Of a DNA stretch of 50,591 nt, positions 37,074-44,803 are shown in pieces. The position numbers and the translations under genes were made by a program. The stretch spans positions 1 to 50,591 of the forward strand of contig JABMQR010000062.1 of assembly GCA_013202335.1 (NCBI GenBank). The letters run 5' to 3'. The notes below the pieces were generated by a model. It searched no databases. It was not told the DNA's origin and was given only the letters and a program-made list of their open reading frames with translations. Position 1 is the first letter of the stretch. Every line of letters begins with the position of its first letter. The stretch is from Bacteroidota bacterium (GTDB taxonomy: Bacteria > Spirochaetota > Spirochaetia > JABMQR01).

Positions 37074-37901
37074 ATGATGAAACCATCGGTCTCGTTATCC
37101 CTGTTCGATGCACCACCAGGTGCCCCGATTCTTTTTTCGAACAATATAGTCGAAAATATACCGCTTATTGCCGGATTGGGATACAAGGGAGTGGACCTGT
37201 TTGTAAAAGACCCTGATGCCGAAGTCAGCCGGGAAGCTCTTAAACTGCTTCACGAGCATGATCTCGGGGTGGGTGCAGTCATGCCCGCAGCCCTGGCTGG
37301 CGAGGGACTGTTTCTGGCCGACAGGGATCCTGAAATACGCAGGGAAGTGATCCGAAGGCTCGATGGGATTATACGGTACGCAGCTGAAGCAGGCGGTATG
37401 GTATCCCTTGGACTGGTCAGGGGTAATAATGTACCGGGCGAAACGGTTCAGGAAACACTGGACCGCTTTACCGATACGATCGAAAAAATCCTGCCCGTAA
37501 GTGAGGAATGCGGAGTACCACTGATGGTTGAGCCCATCAATCGGTATGAAATCAATACACTGAACAGCAGCATTGAATCCTGTGATTATATACGTGAAAG
37601 CGGCCTGCCGCTGTATCTTATGCTGGATACATTCCACATGAACATTGAGGATGTCTCCATTCATGAGAGTTTTCGGTATTGCCGGAATTATCTGCGGCAT
37701 GTCCATTTTCTCGACTCAAACCGGTTGGCGCCGGGAATGGGGCATCTTGATATGGAATCCATAATACAGACACTCCGGGAGATTGATTACCGCGGTTTTC
37801 TGTGTCTGGAAGCTCTGCCGGAACCTGATACTGCAACCTGTGCCGGGCGCGGAGCTGAATTTTTCCAGGCTGCAGGTCTCATAAAAAGGAAGGAAATATG
37901 A
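37074..37901 (+). CDS. TIM-barrel ketose 3-epimerase / sugar isomerase (AP-endonuclease-2 superfamily)
   Basis: A 275-residue TIM barrel. The metal residues are E153, D185, H211 and E246, almost the same numbers as in D-tagatose 3-epimerase (E152, D185, H211, E246). The substrate-contact residues of that group are also in place: E159 in EPINRYE, H188 in DTFH and R217 in DSNR. These enzymes act on free ketoses, including L-xylulose and L-ribulose; hydroxypyruvate-isomerase-like members share much of this set. The UlaE-type phosphate-dependent epimerase is the alternative. AAGGA precedes the ATG pair at 37074/37077, and the stop overlaps the next start. Confidence 0.82.
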   Translation: MMKPSVSLSLFDAPPGAPILFSNNIVENIPLIAGLGYKGVDLFVKDPDAEVSREALKLLHEHDLGVGAVMPAALAGEGLFLADRDPEIRREVIRRLDGIIRYAAEAGGMVSLGLVRGNNVPGETVQETLDRFTDTIEKILPVSEECGVPLMVEPINRYEINTLNSSIESCDYIRESGLPLYLMLDTFHMNIEDVSIHESFRYCRNYLRHVHFLDSNRLAPGMGHLDMESIIQTLREIDYRGFLCLEALPEPDTATCAGRGAEFFQAAGLIKRKEI

Positions 37902-38734
37902 AACATATCTATCTTAATCTGAAACGGTTTGATATTCCGGTACATTTCCATGGAATAAACCGGATCGCTCCCATGGTTGACTGGGCCCGGGCTATTATCC
38001 GGGGCACCGATAAGGGGTTGAAAAAGTATCGGGATGACGATGTTGATTTTACTATGTTCTTTCCCGAAGCCCACCTGATCGGAGCTGCAGAAGCCCGTTC
38101 AGAGGATTCGCTAATCAGAGTCGGTTCCCAGGGTGTTTATCGTGACGACACGGCAGAAGGTGGCAATTTCGGTGCCTTCACCACTAATTTAACAGCTAAT
38201 GCTGTCAGAGCGATGAGATGTGAATCTGCTATCATCGGTCACTGCGAGGAACGCAGGGATAAGCTGGAGGTGCTGAATGCCGGGGGAGTAAACGATACTT
38301 CTGTGGTAAACAAACTGCTGAACAGCTCAGTAAAACGTGCTGTGGAGGCCGGTCTGGATGTCCTGTACTGCATTGGGGAAAAAGCCGAGGAGCAGGCTGG
38401 GTGGCAGGAAGTACTGAGAGATCAGATACTTACCGGACTCGAAGGGGTCGACACAGCAAAGGTCGCCATTGCCTACGAGCCAGTATGGGCTATCGGACCC
38501 GGCAAAACTCCCCCTGACCGGGATTACATCAGGAAAATCGCCGGGTTTGTGAAAGAGATATCAGGCGGATTGGATGTCGTCTACGGCGGCGGGCTGAAAG
38601 TGGATAATGCCGAAATGCTGGCTTCTATTGACGAAATCGACGGCGGGCTGATAGCTCTGACCAGATTTACTGGTGATATCGGGTTCTATCCCGATGAATA
38701 CCTGGAAATAATCGCAACCTATTTTGGAAAATGA
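37898..38734 (+). CDS. Divergent triosephosphate-isomerase-like protein
   Basis: A 278-residue TIM-family protein. The catalytic set is kept: N7 and K9, H115, and E194 in AYEPVWAIGPGKTPP. Several conserved positions are changed. The GHSERR motif is GHCEERR. The loop-7 YGGS motif is YGGG (G232 where a phosphate-binding Ser is usual). The loop-8 pattern VGGAS reads IALTR (A253, L254 in place of the two phosphate-binding Gly). It therefore is unlikely to be the glycolytic enzyme and probably isomerises another small sugar. It overlaps the upstream epimerase by 4 bases. Confidence 0.8.
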   Translation: MKHIYLNLKRFDIPVHFHGINRIAPMVDWARAIIRGTDKGLKKYRDDDVDFTMFFPEAHLIGAAEARSEDSLIRVGSQGVYRDDTAEGGNFGAFTTNLTANAVRAMRCESAIIGHCEERRDKLEVLNAGGVNDTSVVNKLLNSSVKRAVEAGLDVLYCIGEKAEEQAGWQEVLRDQILTGLEGVDTAKVAIAYEPVWAIGPGKTPPDRDYIRKIAGFVKEISGGLDVVYGGGLKVDNAEMLASIDEIDGGLIALTRFTGDIGFYPDEYLEIIATYFGK

Positions 38735-38831
38735 GACAGTTTTTCAAAAATTGGGTTTTGAAGTTTTTGCTAAATGTTAGGAGAAAAAGATCGATAAAAT
38801 ACTGGTAGCTTTTGAATATGGAGAGGGGTTG

Positions 38832-40235
38832 ATGTCGGCCGAACTACCGGGTGACAGAACGGATGTATTTGTACCCGGGGAAACAGTTGCCGATCCGGAC
38901 TTTATCCCATTTGATAAAGTTGAAGAAGAGACACGAAAGTCTATTCTGAATCCTATTGGAATGGATCCCATAGAAAAATTGGTTTCTGAAGGATCGAAAG
39001 TGGTGATTGTGTTCCCCGATCGCGTTAAGGGCGGAGAGCATGCAACCGCACACCGTAAAGTTTCCATTCAGATAGTTGTTGATGAGTGCCTGAAAGCCGG
39101 AGTTCAGCTTGCAGATATACACATGGTATGCAGTAACGGACTGCACCGGAAAAATACAAAGAAAGAAATCCAGCGCATTTTGGGTGATGTACTGTTTAAC
39201 CGATTCTGGTGGACGGGGCAGATAACCAACCATGACAGTGAAGACTATGACAATTTAGTCGATCTGGGTGTGGATGACCAGAATAATCCGGTGATTGTAA
39301 ATAAAGTGGTTTTTGAGGCAGACCTGACTGTTTGTATCGGGCATACTCTGGGGAATCCCTATGGCGGATACTCCGGCGGGTATAAACATACAGCGACAGG
39401 AATAACACACTGGCGTTCAATTGCTTCCCACCATGTTCCCGATGTGATGCACAGAGAAGATTTTACCCCGGTAAGTAAAGAGAGCCTGATGCGGAGAAAA
39501 TTTGATTCCATCAGCATGCATATGGAATCCTGTATGGGAAAGAAGTTCTTTATGAGTGATGCAGTCCTTGATACCAAGGGCCGGCAAATAGCAGTATTTT
39601 CCGGATATGCGGCTGAAATGCAGCCGATAGCCTGGGAAGTGGCTGATAAACGGACAAATGTATACTTTGCTGATGAGAAATATGATGTCATGATTTTCGG
39701 AATGCCCCAGAATTTTCATTACGGCAACGGAATGGGTACAAATCCCATATTTATCATGCAGGCAGCTTCCGCCCAGATAATACGCCATAAACGGGTAATG
39801 AAGGAAAATTGTGTCATGATATTTTCCTCTATTTGCAACGGGTATTTCCATGATGAGGAGTTCCCTTCATATCGTGAGACATATGAACTGTTTCTCAAGG
39901 ATTACCACAACCAGCTGCCTGATATGGCAGAGCATGGTGAACACTTTGCCATGCAGAAACACTATACCGATCAGTACCGCTTCAACTTTGCCTATCACCC
40001 CTATCATGCCTTCAGTATGATGAGCTGCGGACACCTTGCAGAAAAGCATACTTCGGCTGTCTATTGTGTAGGAGCTTATGAACCGGGGTTTGCCCGCGGT
40101 ATGGGCATGAAAACCCGTACTACCATTGAAGAGGCGCTGAAGGATGCAGAAAAGTATGTAGGGAAGAACCCGAAAATACTGGCACTGCCGCGCACATTCA
40201 GGACAGCTGCGGTGCATCTCCATATGAAAGAATAG
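38832..40235 (+). CDS. LarA-like nickel-pincer racemase/epimerase
   Basis: This protein has 467 residues from the ATG at 38832 and belongs to the lactate-racemase LarA family, which inverts 2-hydroxy acids using a nickel-pincer cofactor. The pincer Lys is kept in YSGGYKHTATG, the Ni-binding His is kept 16 residues later (ASHH), and GLHRK matches the conserved His-Arg. Two catalytic positions look altered: the DxxR motif reads DRVK, and the His ten residues before the Lys appears to be Asn after a short insertion. The ATG has GGAG eight bases upstream. However, the 14 codons before it also look like LarA coding sequence (38790-38831). No larB, larC or larE is in the window. Confidence 0.85.
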   Translation: MSAELPGDRTDVFVPGETVADPDFIPFDKVEEETRKSILNPIGMDPIEKLVSEGSKVVIVFPDRVKGGEHATAHRKVSIQIVVDECLKAGVQLADIHMVCSNGLHRKNTKKEIQRILGDVLFNRFWWTGQITNHDSEDYDNLVDLGVDDQNNPVIVNKVVFEADLTVCIGHTLGNPYGGYSGGYKHTATGITHWRSIASHHVPDVMHREDFTPVSKESLMRRKFDSISMHMESCMGKKFFMSDAVLDTKGRQIAVFSGYAAEMQPIAWEVADKRTNVYFADEKYDVMIFGMPQNFHYGNGMGTNPIFIMQAASAQIIRHKRVMKENCVMIFSSICNGYFHDEEFPSYRETYELFLKDYHNQLPDMAEHGEHFAMQKHYTDQYRFNFAYHPYHAFSMMSCGHLAEKHTSAVYCVGAYEPGFARGMGMKTRTTIEEALKDAEKYVGKNPKILALPRTFRTAAVHLHMKE

Positions 40236-40246
40236 GAAATTAAATT

Positions 40247-41284
40247 GTGACAAGTTATGAAATTGTTAAAAGAAGCGTTGATTTTACTTCACCCGAACGG
40301 GTTGCGCTTAAGTACCCGACCCTTGGGAATAGTGATATCATACGCCTTTTTCTTCAGAAACCGCGGACATTACGGGCTGATACTGCTGTATTAAATGTTC
40401 CGGACATGCGTAAGAAAGTGGTTATTACTTCTGGAGAACGGGATGAGTGGGGAACTCTATGGGAGAACCTGGATGGTGATGCCCTTGGATTGGGGCAGCC
40501 GATTGACCATCCCATAAAGGATTGGGAAGAAGATTACCCTGGATACCGGATGCCGGATCCTTTTGCCGAGGGTCGTTTCGACGGTCTTGAGGAGGCACTG
40601 GTACTGGCCGGGAAGGATAACCTGTGGGTACAGTTAAATTCCCAATACTGCATATTTGAACGTCTGCATCATGTACGGGGGTTTGAGAATACCCTTATGG
40701 ATTTGTATATTGATAGGGAAAAGATTGAGGAACTTAGTGACAGACTGCTCGAATTTCAAATGGGAATAGTAAAACAGGTCGTCGAACTGGGTAAAGGACG
40801 TATTCACGCTATTGAAATTTCTGATGACTGGGGTACGCAAAACAATCTTATGATATCTCCTGATCTCTGGCGGGAGGTCTTCAAACCCCGGTACAAGATC
40901 CTGATTGATGAAATGCACAGGAACGGGATTTACTGCGATTTCCATTGCTGCGGTAAAATCAATGATATTATGGATGAATTTGTTGACCTTGGTGTTGATA
41001 TAGTGAATATCCATCAGCCAAAACTGCTGGGTATTGATGAGATTGGGCAGAAATATGCCGGAAAGATAGCATTTGATGTTGCTGTTGATATTCAGGAGAC
41101 GTTGCCCACTGGTAACCGGGAACTGATCGAGCAGGAGGTGATTGACCTTCTTAGCAAATGGGGAACACCGCAGGGCGGGATAATAGCCGCTGAATACCGG
41201 TTTCTCAATGCAATCGGTGCCACACAGGAATCGTTTGAGTATTCTCTTGAATGCTTCAGGAGACACGGTAATTTTAGAAAATAA
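40247..41284 (+). CDS. Uroporphyrinogen-decarboxylase-like (HemE/MtaA superfamily) protein
   Basis: A 345-residue protein of the URO-D superfamily. The C-terminal metal-type motif FHCCGKINDIMDEFVDLGVD matches the HxCG pattern of MtaA/CmuA-like members, and EISDDWGTQNNLMISPDLW is the usual preceding barrel strand. True HemE is unlikely, because its N-terminal RQAGR motif is absent. Members of this group next to sugar operons are uncharacterised; decarboxylation or C1 transfer are possibilities. The GTG start has AGGA ten bases upstream. It is the last gene of the TTT operon. Confidence 0.75.
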   Translation: MTSYEIVKRSVDFTSPERVALKYPTLGNSDIIRLFLQKPRTLRADTAVLNVPDMRKKVVITSGERDEWGTLWENLDGDALGLGQPIDHPIKDWEEDYPGYRMPDPFAEGRFDGLEEALVLAGKDNLWVQLNSQYCIFERLHHVRGFENTLMDLYIDREKIEELSDRLLEFQMGIVKQVVELGKGRIHAIEISDDWGTQNNLMISPDLWREVFKPRYKILIDEMHRNGIYCDFHCCGKINDIMDEFVDLGVDIVNIHQPKLLGIDEIGQKYAGKIAFDVAVDIQETLPTGNRELIEQEVIDLLSKWGTPQGGIIAAEYRFLNAIGATQESFEYSLECFRRHGNFRK

Positions 41285-41585
41285 AGAGGAAGCTTATCGT
41301 TAGGATGTAAAGATCGCTAATCGTGTTTGTGAATGGTGCCCACTAAGTTTTTCATCAGAAAAGGATCAGTAATTTTAATTCACTAGGAGTTTGTCGGACT
41401 TAGGATTTCGAAGTGAAAAACCATTGGATACAGACAAGATTTTGATGTCAATTGTTTCAAAACGCTGTTTTGAATTTGAAGTTTTTTATTAATAAAAAAC
41501 TTCTGATCTGATAATTGGATTATCAGGCGATTGCAACACAAAATATGGGCAAATCCAGTGATTTTTCAATCGGAAAATTCAGATT
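41285..41585. other. Convergent intergenic region filled by an inverted-repeat element
   Basis: This 301-bp spacer between the URO-D-like gene (plus) and the esterase gene (minus) is almost entirely the structured element annotated at 41383-41619. I see no coding sequence. The hairpins in it probably stop transcription from both sides. Confidence 0.7.
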
Positions 41586-41619
41586 TTAATCTGAATGCTG
41601 ATAAGTCCGACAGACTCCT
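41383..41619. mobile_element. MITE-like element with 20-bp terminal inverted repeats and four internal hairpins
   Basis: The ends 41383-41402 and 41600-41619 are inverted copies with one mismatch; both read CTAGGAGT inward and finish GTCGGACTTA. The outermost CTAG on each side could be a 4-bp target duplication, but it is palindromic and so ambiguous. Inside are four further inverted repeats: 41456-41474 (8-bp arms), 41478-41503 (perfect 26-bp palindrome), 41508-41526 (7-bp arms) and 41577-41596 (9-bp arms). No transposase is encoded. The right end lies inside the esterase reading frame. Confidence 0.65.
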
Positions 41620-42761
41620 AGTTGAGACTTTAGCCATGAAAAGGCGTTCTGCTGCATTTCCAGATCAAATTTATGGGAACCCTGATAAAACTGTCCTTCA
41701 TATGCCCTGGGAGAACCTGATCTTGAATAGTGCTGCTGTAAACATTGATCAGCCAGTTTCATCCCGCTTAATGGGAAAAGGGCATCATCTATATCATACT
41801 GTACAAGCAATGGAGAGGGAGCTCTGGCAGCTACAAGATCCGGCCAGTCCCCCAAACGAGACCATCCTGCCGGAAAAAGCATAAATGTATGAGATTGAAC
41901 ACAATGATCAAGCAGCTCTGCATAGGTAGACATCATCCCCACTATTACTGCCGCCTTGATATTATTACAAACCGCCTGCAGTAAACCGGAACGGCAACCT
42001 CCGCCTGACAGACCGATACAGCCAATCCGGGAAGAATCAACTTCTTTGCGGGACAGTAAATAATTGACAGCTACTCTATCTTCATAATTTATAATACCGG
42101 CATAGGTACTGCCTAAAAGATTACAGTACTTTTCAAGTGTGGGTTCATGATATTGAGATGCTCTATTATACCTTTTTACATCCTGATCCATACCAAAATC
42201 GGATTCCCGGTCATGACCCCACACAGATTCAGATGCGTCGACTATCGATAGGATATCCTGACCCATAGCTTCAAGAGAAAAACGTCTGCTTCCCCAGGAA
42301 AAAACATCATGAACCAATACCGCAAATCCTTCACGGGCAAGAGCATTTACATATGGACGGCCACCATAATAATGATCCCATAATTGATTTATCCCTTGTG
42401 CTGCTTCGACTGGCCCTTTGGCGATTTTTTCTTTCCCGAAGTATTTAATTCCACTATGGCAATGAAGTGCCAGGATTCCCGGTACGGGCTTATTAATAGT
42501 TTTAGGGAGGTAAAGCCAGGCTTTTGTTCGGGGACCATATCCTGCAGACCATGAAATTTCTTCACAATCAAGATCATTGTCGCTCCAGCATTGTTCAATC
42601 CGGACATCTTTTGGTGCTTCCGGATGTTTGTTAAAACCAAGAACCTTACGGATTTTTCTTTGTGTATCCTCTCCTGGTGATACCGGAGATTGATGTTTCA
42701 TTTTCCCAGAAAAATCCACGATATCGCTGTAAGTATCCAGATCTCTATAAAATTGATTCAC
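41586..42761 (-). CDS. Alpha/beta hydrolase, acetyl-esterase/dienelactone-hydrolase-like
   Basis: A 391-residue cytoplasmic hydrolase of the Abhydrolase_7/CE7-like group. The nucleophile S252 is in GLSGGG, with the acid D325 or D326 in YDIDDALFP and the base H363 in GSHKFDLEMQ. It would remove acyl groups from imported sugars. The GTG start has the strong site GAGAGGAG eight bases upstream. The natural C-terminus seems to have been replaced: from the Leu after FSWLKSQ onward, the last 11 residues (LGVCRTYQHSD) are encoded by the right terminal repeat and inner sequence of the MITE-like element. The catalytic residues are unaffected. It diverges from nagB. Confidence 0.85.
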   Translation of the reverse strand: MNQFYRDLDTYSDIVDFSGKMKHQSPVSPGEDTQRKIRKVLGFNKHPEAPKDVRIEQCWSDNDLDCEEISWSAGYGPRTKAWLYLPKTINKPVPGILALHCHSGIKYFGKEKIAKGPVEAAQGINQLWDHYYGGRPYVNALAREGFAVLVHDVFSWGSRRFSLEAMGQDILSIVDASESVWGHDRESDFGMDQDVKRYNRASQYHEPTLEKYCNLLGSTYAGIINYEDRVAVNYLLSRKEVDSSRIGCIGLSGGGCRSGLLQAVCNNIKAAVIVGMMSTYAELLDHCVQSHTFMLFPAGWSRLGDWPDLVAARAPSPLLVQYDIDDALFPLSGMKLADQCLQQHYSRSGSPRAYEGQFYQGSHKFDLEMQQNAFSWLKSQLGVCRTYQHSD

Positions 42762-42816
42762 TTGAAAACTCCTCTCAATCTATACTTCTTTATAAAAAAG
42801 CTGAAATAAATTTTTA

Positions 42817-42853
42817 GAAGTTTACTATGCAAACTTCGATTTGTCAGAAGTTT
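42817..42853. promoter_or_regulatory. Cluster of three alternating GAAGTTT/AAACTTC heptamers
   Basis: GAAGTTT (42817-42823), AAACTTC (42831-42837) and GAAGTTT (42847-42853) lie in the 224-bp spacer between the divergent esterase and nagB genes. The alternating orientation forms two overlapping dyads, as expected for an operator array that controls one or both genes. The regulator is unknown. Confidence 0.45.
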
Positions 42854-42985
42854 TTGGATTCAGTTAATCTATTATAATATACATATTAATAATGAGTTAA
42901 TGATAAGCGATAATTCTTATGTTTTTCATATATGACCATTTGAAATAACCATAAAATAATACTACAGTAAACCAGAGGAGTAATC

Positions 42986-43723
42986 ATGCAGATTAATGTT
43001 TTAGAGACAAAAGTGGAGATGAGTAGGGCCGCTGCCCGAAAGGTTGCTGAGAGCCTGAAATCTGTGATCATGGAGAAAGGATCAGCTGGTCTGATTGTTG
43101 CAACAGGGGCCAGTCAGCTTGATATGCTGTCATGTCTCGTAACTGAACAGGGAATATCCTGGGAAAAAGTGACAGTTTTCCATCTTGATGAATATATTGG
43201 ACTTTCGGATGAACACCCCGCAAGTTTCAGGAAGTACCTGAAAGAACGTTTTGTAGAGAAATTACCGAATTTAAAGATGTTCCATTATGTTAATGGTGAT
43301 GATGATCCGCATGCTGAGTGCCGCCGGCTTAGTACTCTTATCCGTGAAACCCCTATTGATGTTGCCTGTATAGGAATTGGTGAAAATGGACATCTGGCTT
43401 TTAATGATCCGCCAGCTGATTTTGAGACTGAAGAACCCTATATTATTGTAACCCTCGATGAGGGCTGTAGAAATCAGCAGTTTGGTGAAGGATGGTTCCC
43501 TACCTTTGAAGACGTACCGGAAACAGCAATATCTATGAGTATAAAATATATTATGAAATCTGCATGTGTTGTATGCACCGTTCCTGATGAACGTAAAGCG
43601 GAAGCGGTACGCGGGGCAGTGGAAGGAACAATAACAAATAGTGTTCCGGCATCAATTCTGCAAAGCCATAGTGATTGTCATCTGTTTCTCGACAAACCGG
43701 CAGCTTCGTTGCTATCCAAATGA
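42986..43723 (+). CDS. nagB: Glucosamine-6-phosphate deaminase
   Basis: A 245-residue NagB, which converts glucosamine 6-phosphate to fructose 6-phosphate and ammonia in the cytoplasm. Diagnostic motifs are FHLDEYIGL (D68, E69) and [13 protein letters not shown] with the catalytic H136. The start has AGAGGAG upstream. Its stop overlaps the ATG of nagA by four bases (ATGA). Together they funnel N-acetylglucosamine 6-phosphate into glycolysis, in keeping with breakdown of amino-sugar-containing glycans. Confidence 0.95.
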   Translation: MQINVLETKVEMSRAAARKVAESLKSVIMEKGSAGLIVATGASQLDMLSCLVTEQGISWEKVTVFHLDEYIGLSDEHPASFRKYLKERFVEKLPNLKMFHYVNGDDDPHAECRRLSTLIRETPIDVACIGIGENGHLAFNDPPADFETEEPYIIVTLDEGCRNQQFGEGWFPTFEDVPETAISMSIKYIMKSACVVCTVPDERKAEAVRGAVEGTITNSVPASILQSHSDCHLFLDKPAASLLSK

Positions 43724-44679
43724 AATTTTCATTTGTTGATCTGCAGGTAAACGGATATGCGGGGGTGGATTTTTCATCCCCGAAACTTACCCGGGATGAT
43801 ATTGAAAAGGTTTGCAGTGCTCTGTTAAAACAGGGTACCGGTGCTTTTCTGGCAACCGTTGTATCAGCGGCGGAGGAGGCTTACGAACTGGTGCTGCCTG
43901 CATTAGCAGAAGCGGTTAGAAATCCTCCAGACGGCGCACTGATTTTCGGAATTCACCTTGAGGGTCCATTTCTCTCTCCTATGGAAGGTACCCGGGGTGC
44001 TCATCCCCCTGAAAATATCAGAAGACCCGATACTCTGTTTTTTCAGCACTTACTGCACCTGTGCGATGGTGCGTTAAAACTTATAACAGTTGCTCCTGAG
44101 GTCAATGGTATTGATGAAATTATCAAAACTGCAGCAGGAGCCGGTATCATTGTTTCTTCCGGACACTCGATGACAGGTTACAAAGAAATGCAGAAAGCGG
44201 TTAATCAGGGGGTATCTCTTATTACACATTTAGGGAACGGGTGCCCTGCAGAAATACACAGACATCATAACCCGATTTTTGCCCAATTATCCTCGGAAGC
44301 TTCTCCGATGATTATCCCTGATGGTTATCATCTTCCCGAAGAATTTATCAGATTGGTAGTTTCAGTAACAGGAATAGAGAAACTCATAGCAGTATCAGAT
44401 GTTTCTCCCATTGGGGGGTGTGAACCGGGGAATTATGAATCTTTTGGAACTCCGGTAACTTTGCTTCCCGAAGGAAAACTGGTTTGCCGTGATTCAGAAT
44501 ATCTGGCAGGCAGTTTTTCAACCTTGATTCAATGTCTGAACTGGCTTGCTTCAAAAGGCTGGTCGCAGGAGGATCTCTGGCGTATTGGAAGGGATAATCC
44601 GTCCAGAGCAATGAATCTTGATTCTGAGATTATAAGAGAAGCCGGAGTGGAATGGCATCAAAATCGATTCCAGATTTAA
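43720..44679 (+). CDS. nagA: N-acetylglucosamine-6-phosphate deacetylase, barrel-only form
   Basis: A 319-residue NagA that removes acetate from N-acetylglucosamine 6-phosphate. The single-metal NagA motif DLQVNG (residues 7-12) is right at the start; metal ligands E81 in [10 protein letters not shown]149 in SSGHS and H170 in ITHLGNG, and catalytic D227 in AVSDVSP, are all present. E. coli NagA has 382 residues with about 50 residues of beta-sandwich before this motif and more strands at the end; both parts are missing here, so only the catalytic barrel remains. The ATG at 43720 overlaps nagB and has no clear ribosome site, implying coupling. Confidence 0.88.
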   Translation: MKFSFVDLQVNGYAGVDFSSPKLTRDDIEKVCSALLKQGTGAFLATVVSAAEEAYELVLPALAEAVRNPPDGALIFGIHLEGPFLSPMEGTRGAHPPENIRRPDTLFFQHLLHLCDGALKLITVAPEVNGIDEIIKTAAGAGIIVSSGHSMTGYKEMQKAVNQGVSLITHLGNGCPAEIHRHHNPIFAQLSSEASPMIIPDGYHLPEEFIRLVVSVTGIEKLIAVSDVSPIGGCEPGNYESFGTPVTLLPEGKLVCRDSEYLAGSFSTLIQCLNWLASKGWSQEDLWRIGRDNPSRAMNLDSEIIREAGVEWHQNRFQI

Positions 44680-44780
44680 AGTACATTGCCGTCCTTGAAG
44701 AATTCTGTCCGCTTCCTGACCGGTGTATCATGATAGTTATCCTTATTTGGTGGTTAGATATTGGATAATATATTGGGTAT

Positions 44781-44803
44781 GCACAATATACACAATATTG
44801 TGC
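44781..44803. promoter_or_regulatory. Perfect 9-bp dyad, probable operator of the YtrA-type regulator
   Basis: GCACAATAT (44781-44789) and ATATTGTGC (44795-44803) are perfectly inverted around ACACA. The dyad lies 15-37 bases before the start of the ABC ATPase gene. The regulator encoded as third gene of this operon belongs to a GntR subfamily known to repress its own ABC operon from such sites, so autoregulation is likely. Confidence 0.6.

Noticed and set aside
37095..37706. 203-codon minus-strand open frame
   Set aside because: It is antisense to the 3-epimerase gene, whose catalytic residues are all present; the antisense product has no recognisable motif.
40634..41266. 210-codon minus-strand open frame
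   Set aside because: It is antisense to the URO-D-like gene, with no domain and no ribosome site.
41531..41884. 117-codon plus-strand open frame as a transposase remnant
   Set aside because: It begins inside the inverted-repeat element but continues antisense through the esterase gene, and has no transposase motif.
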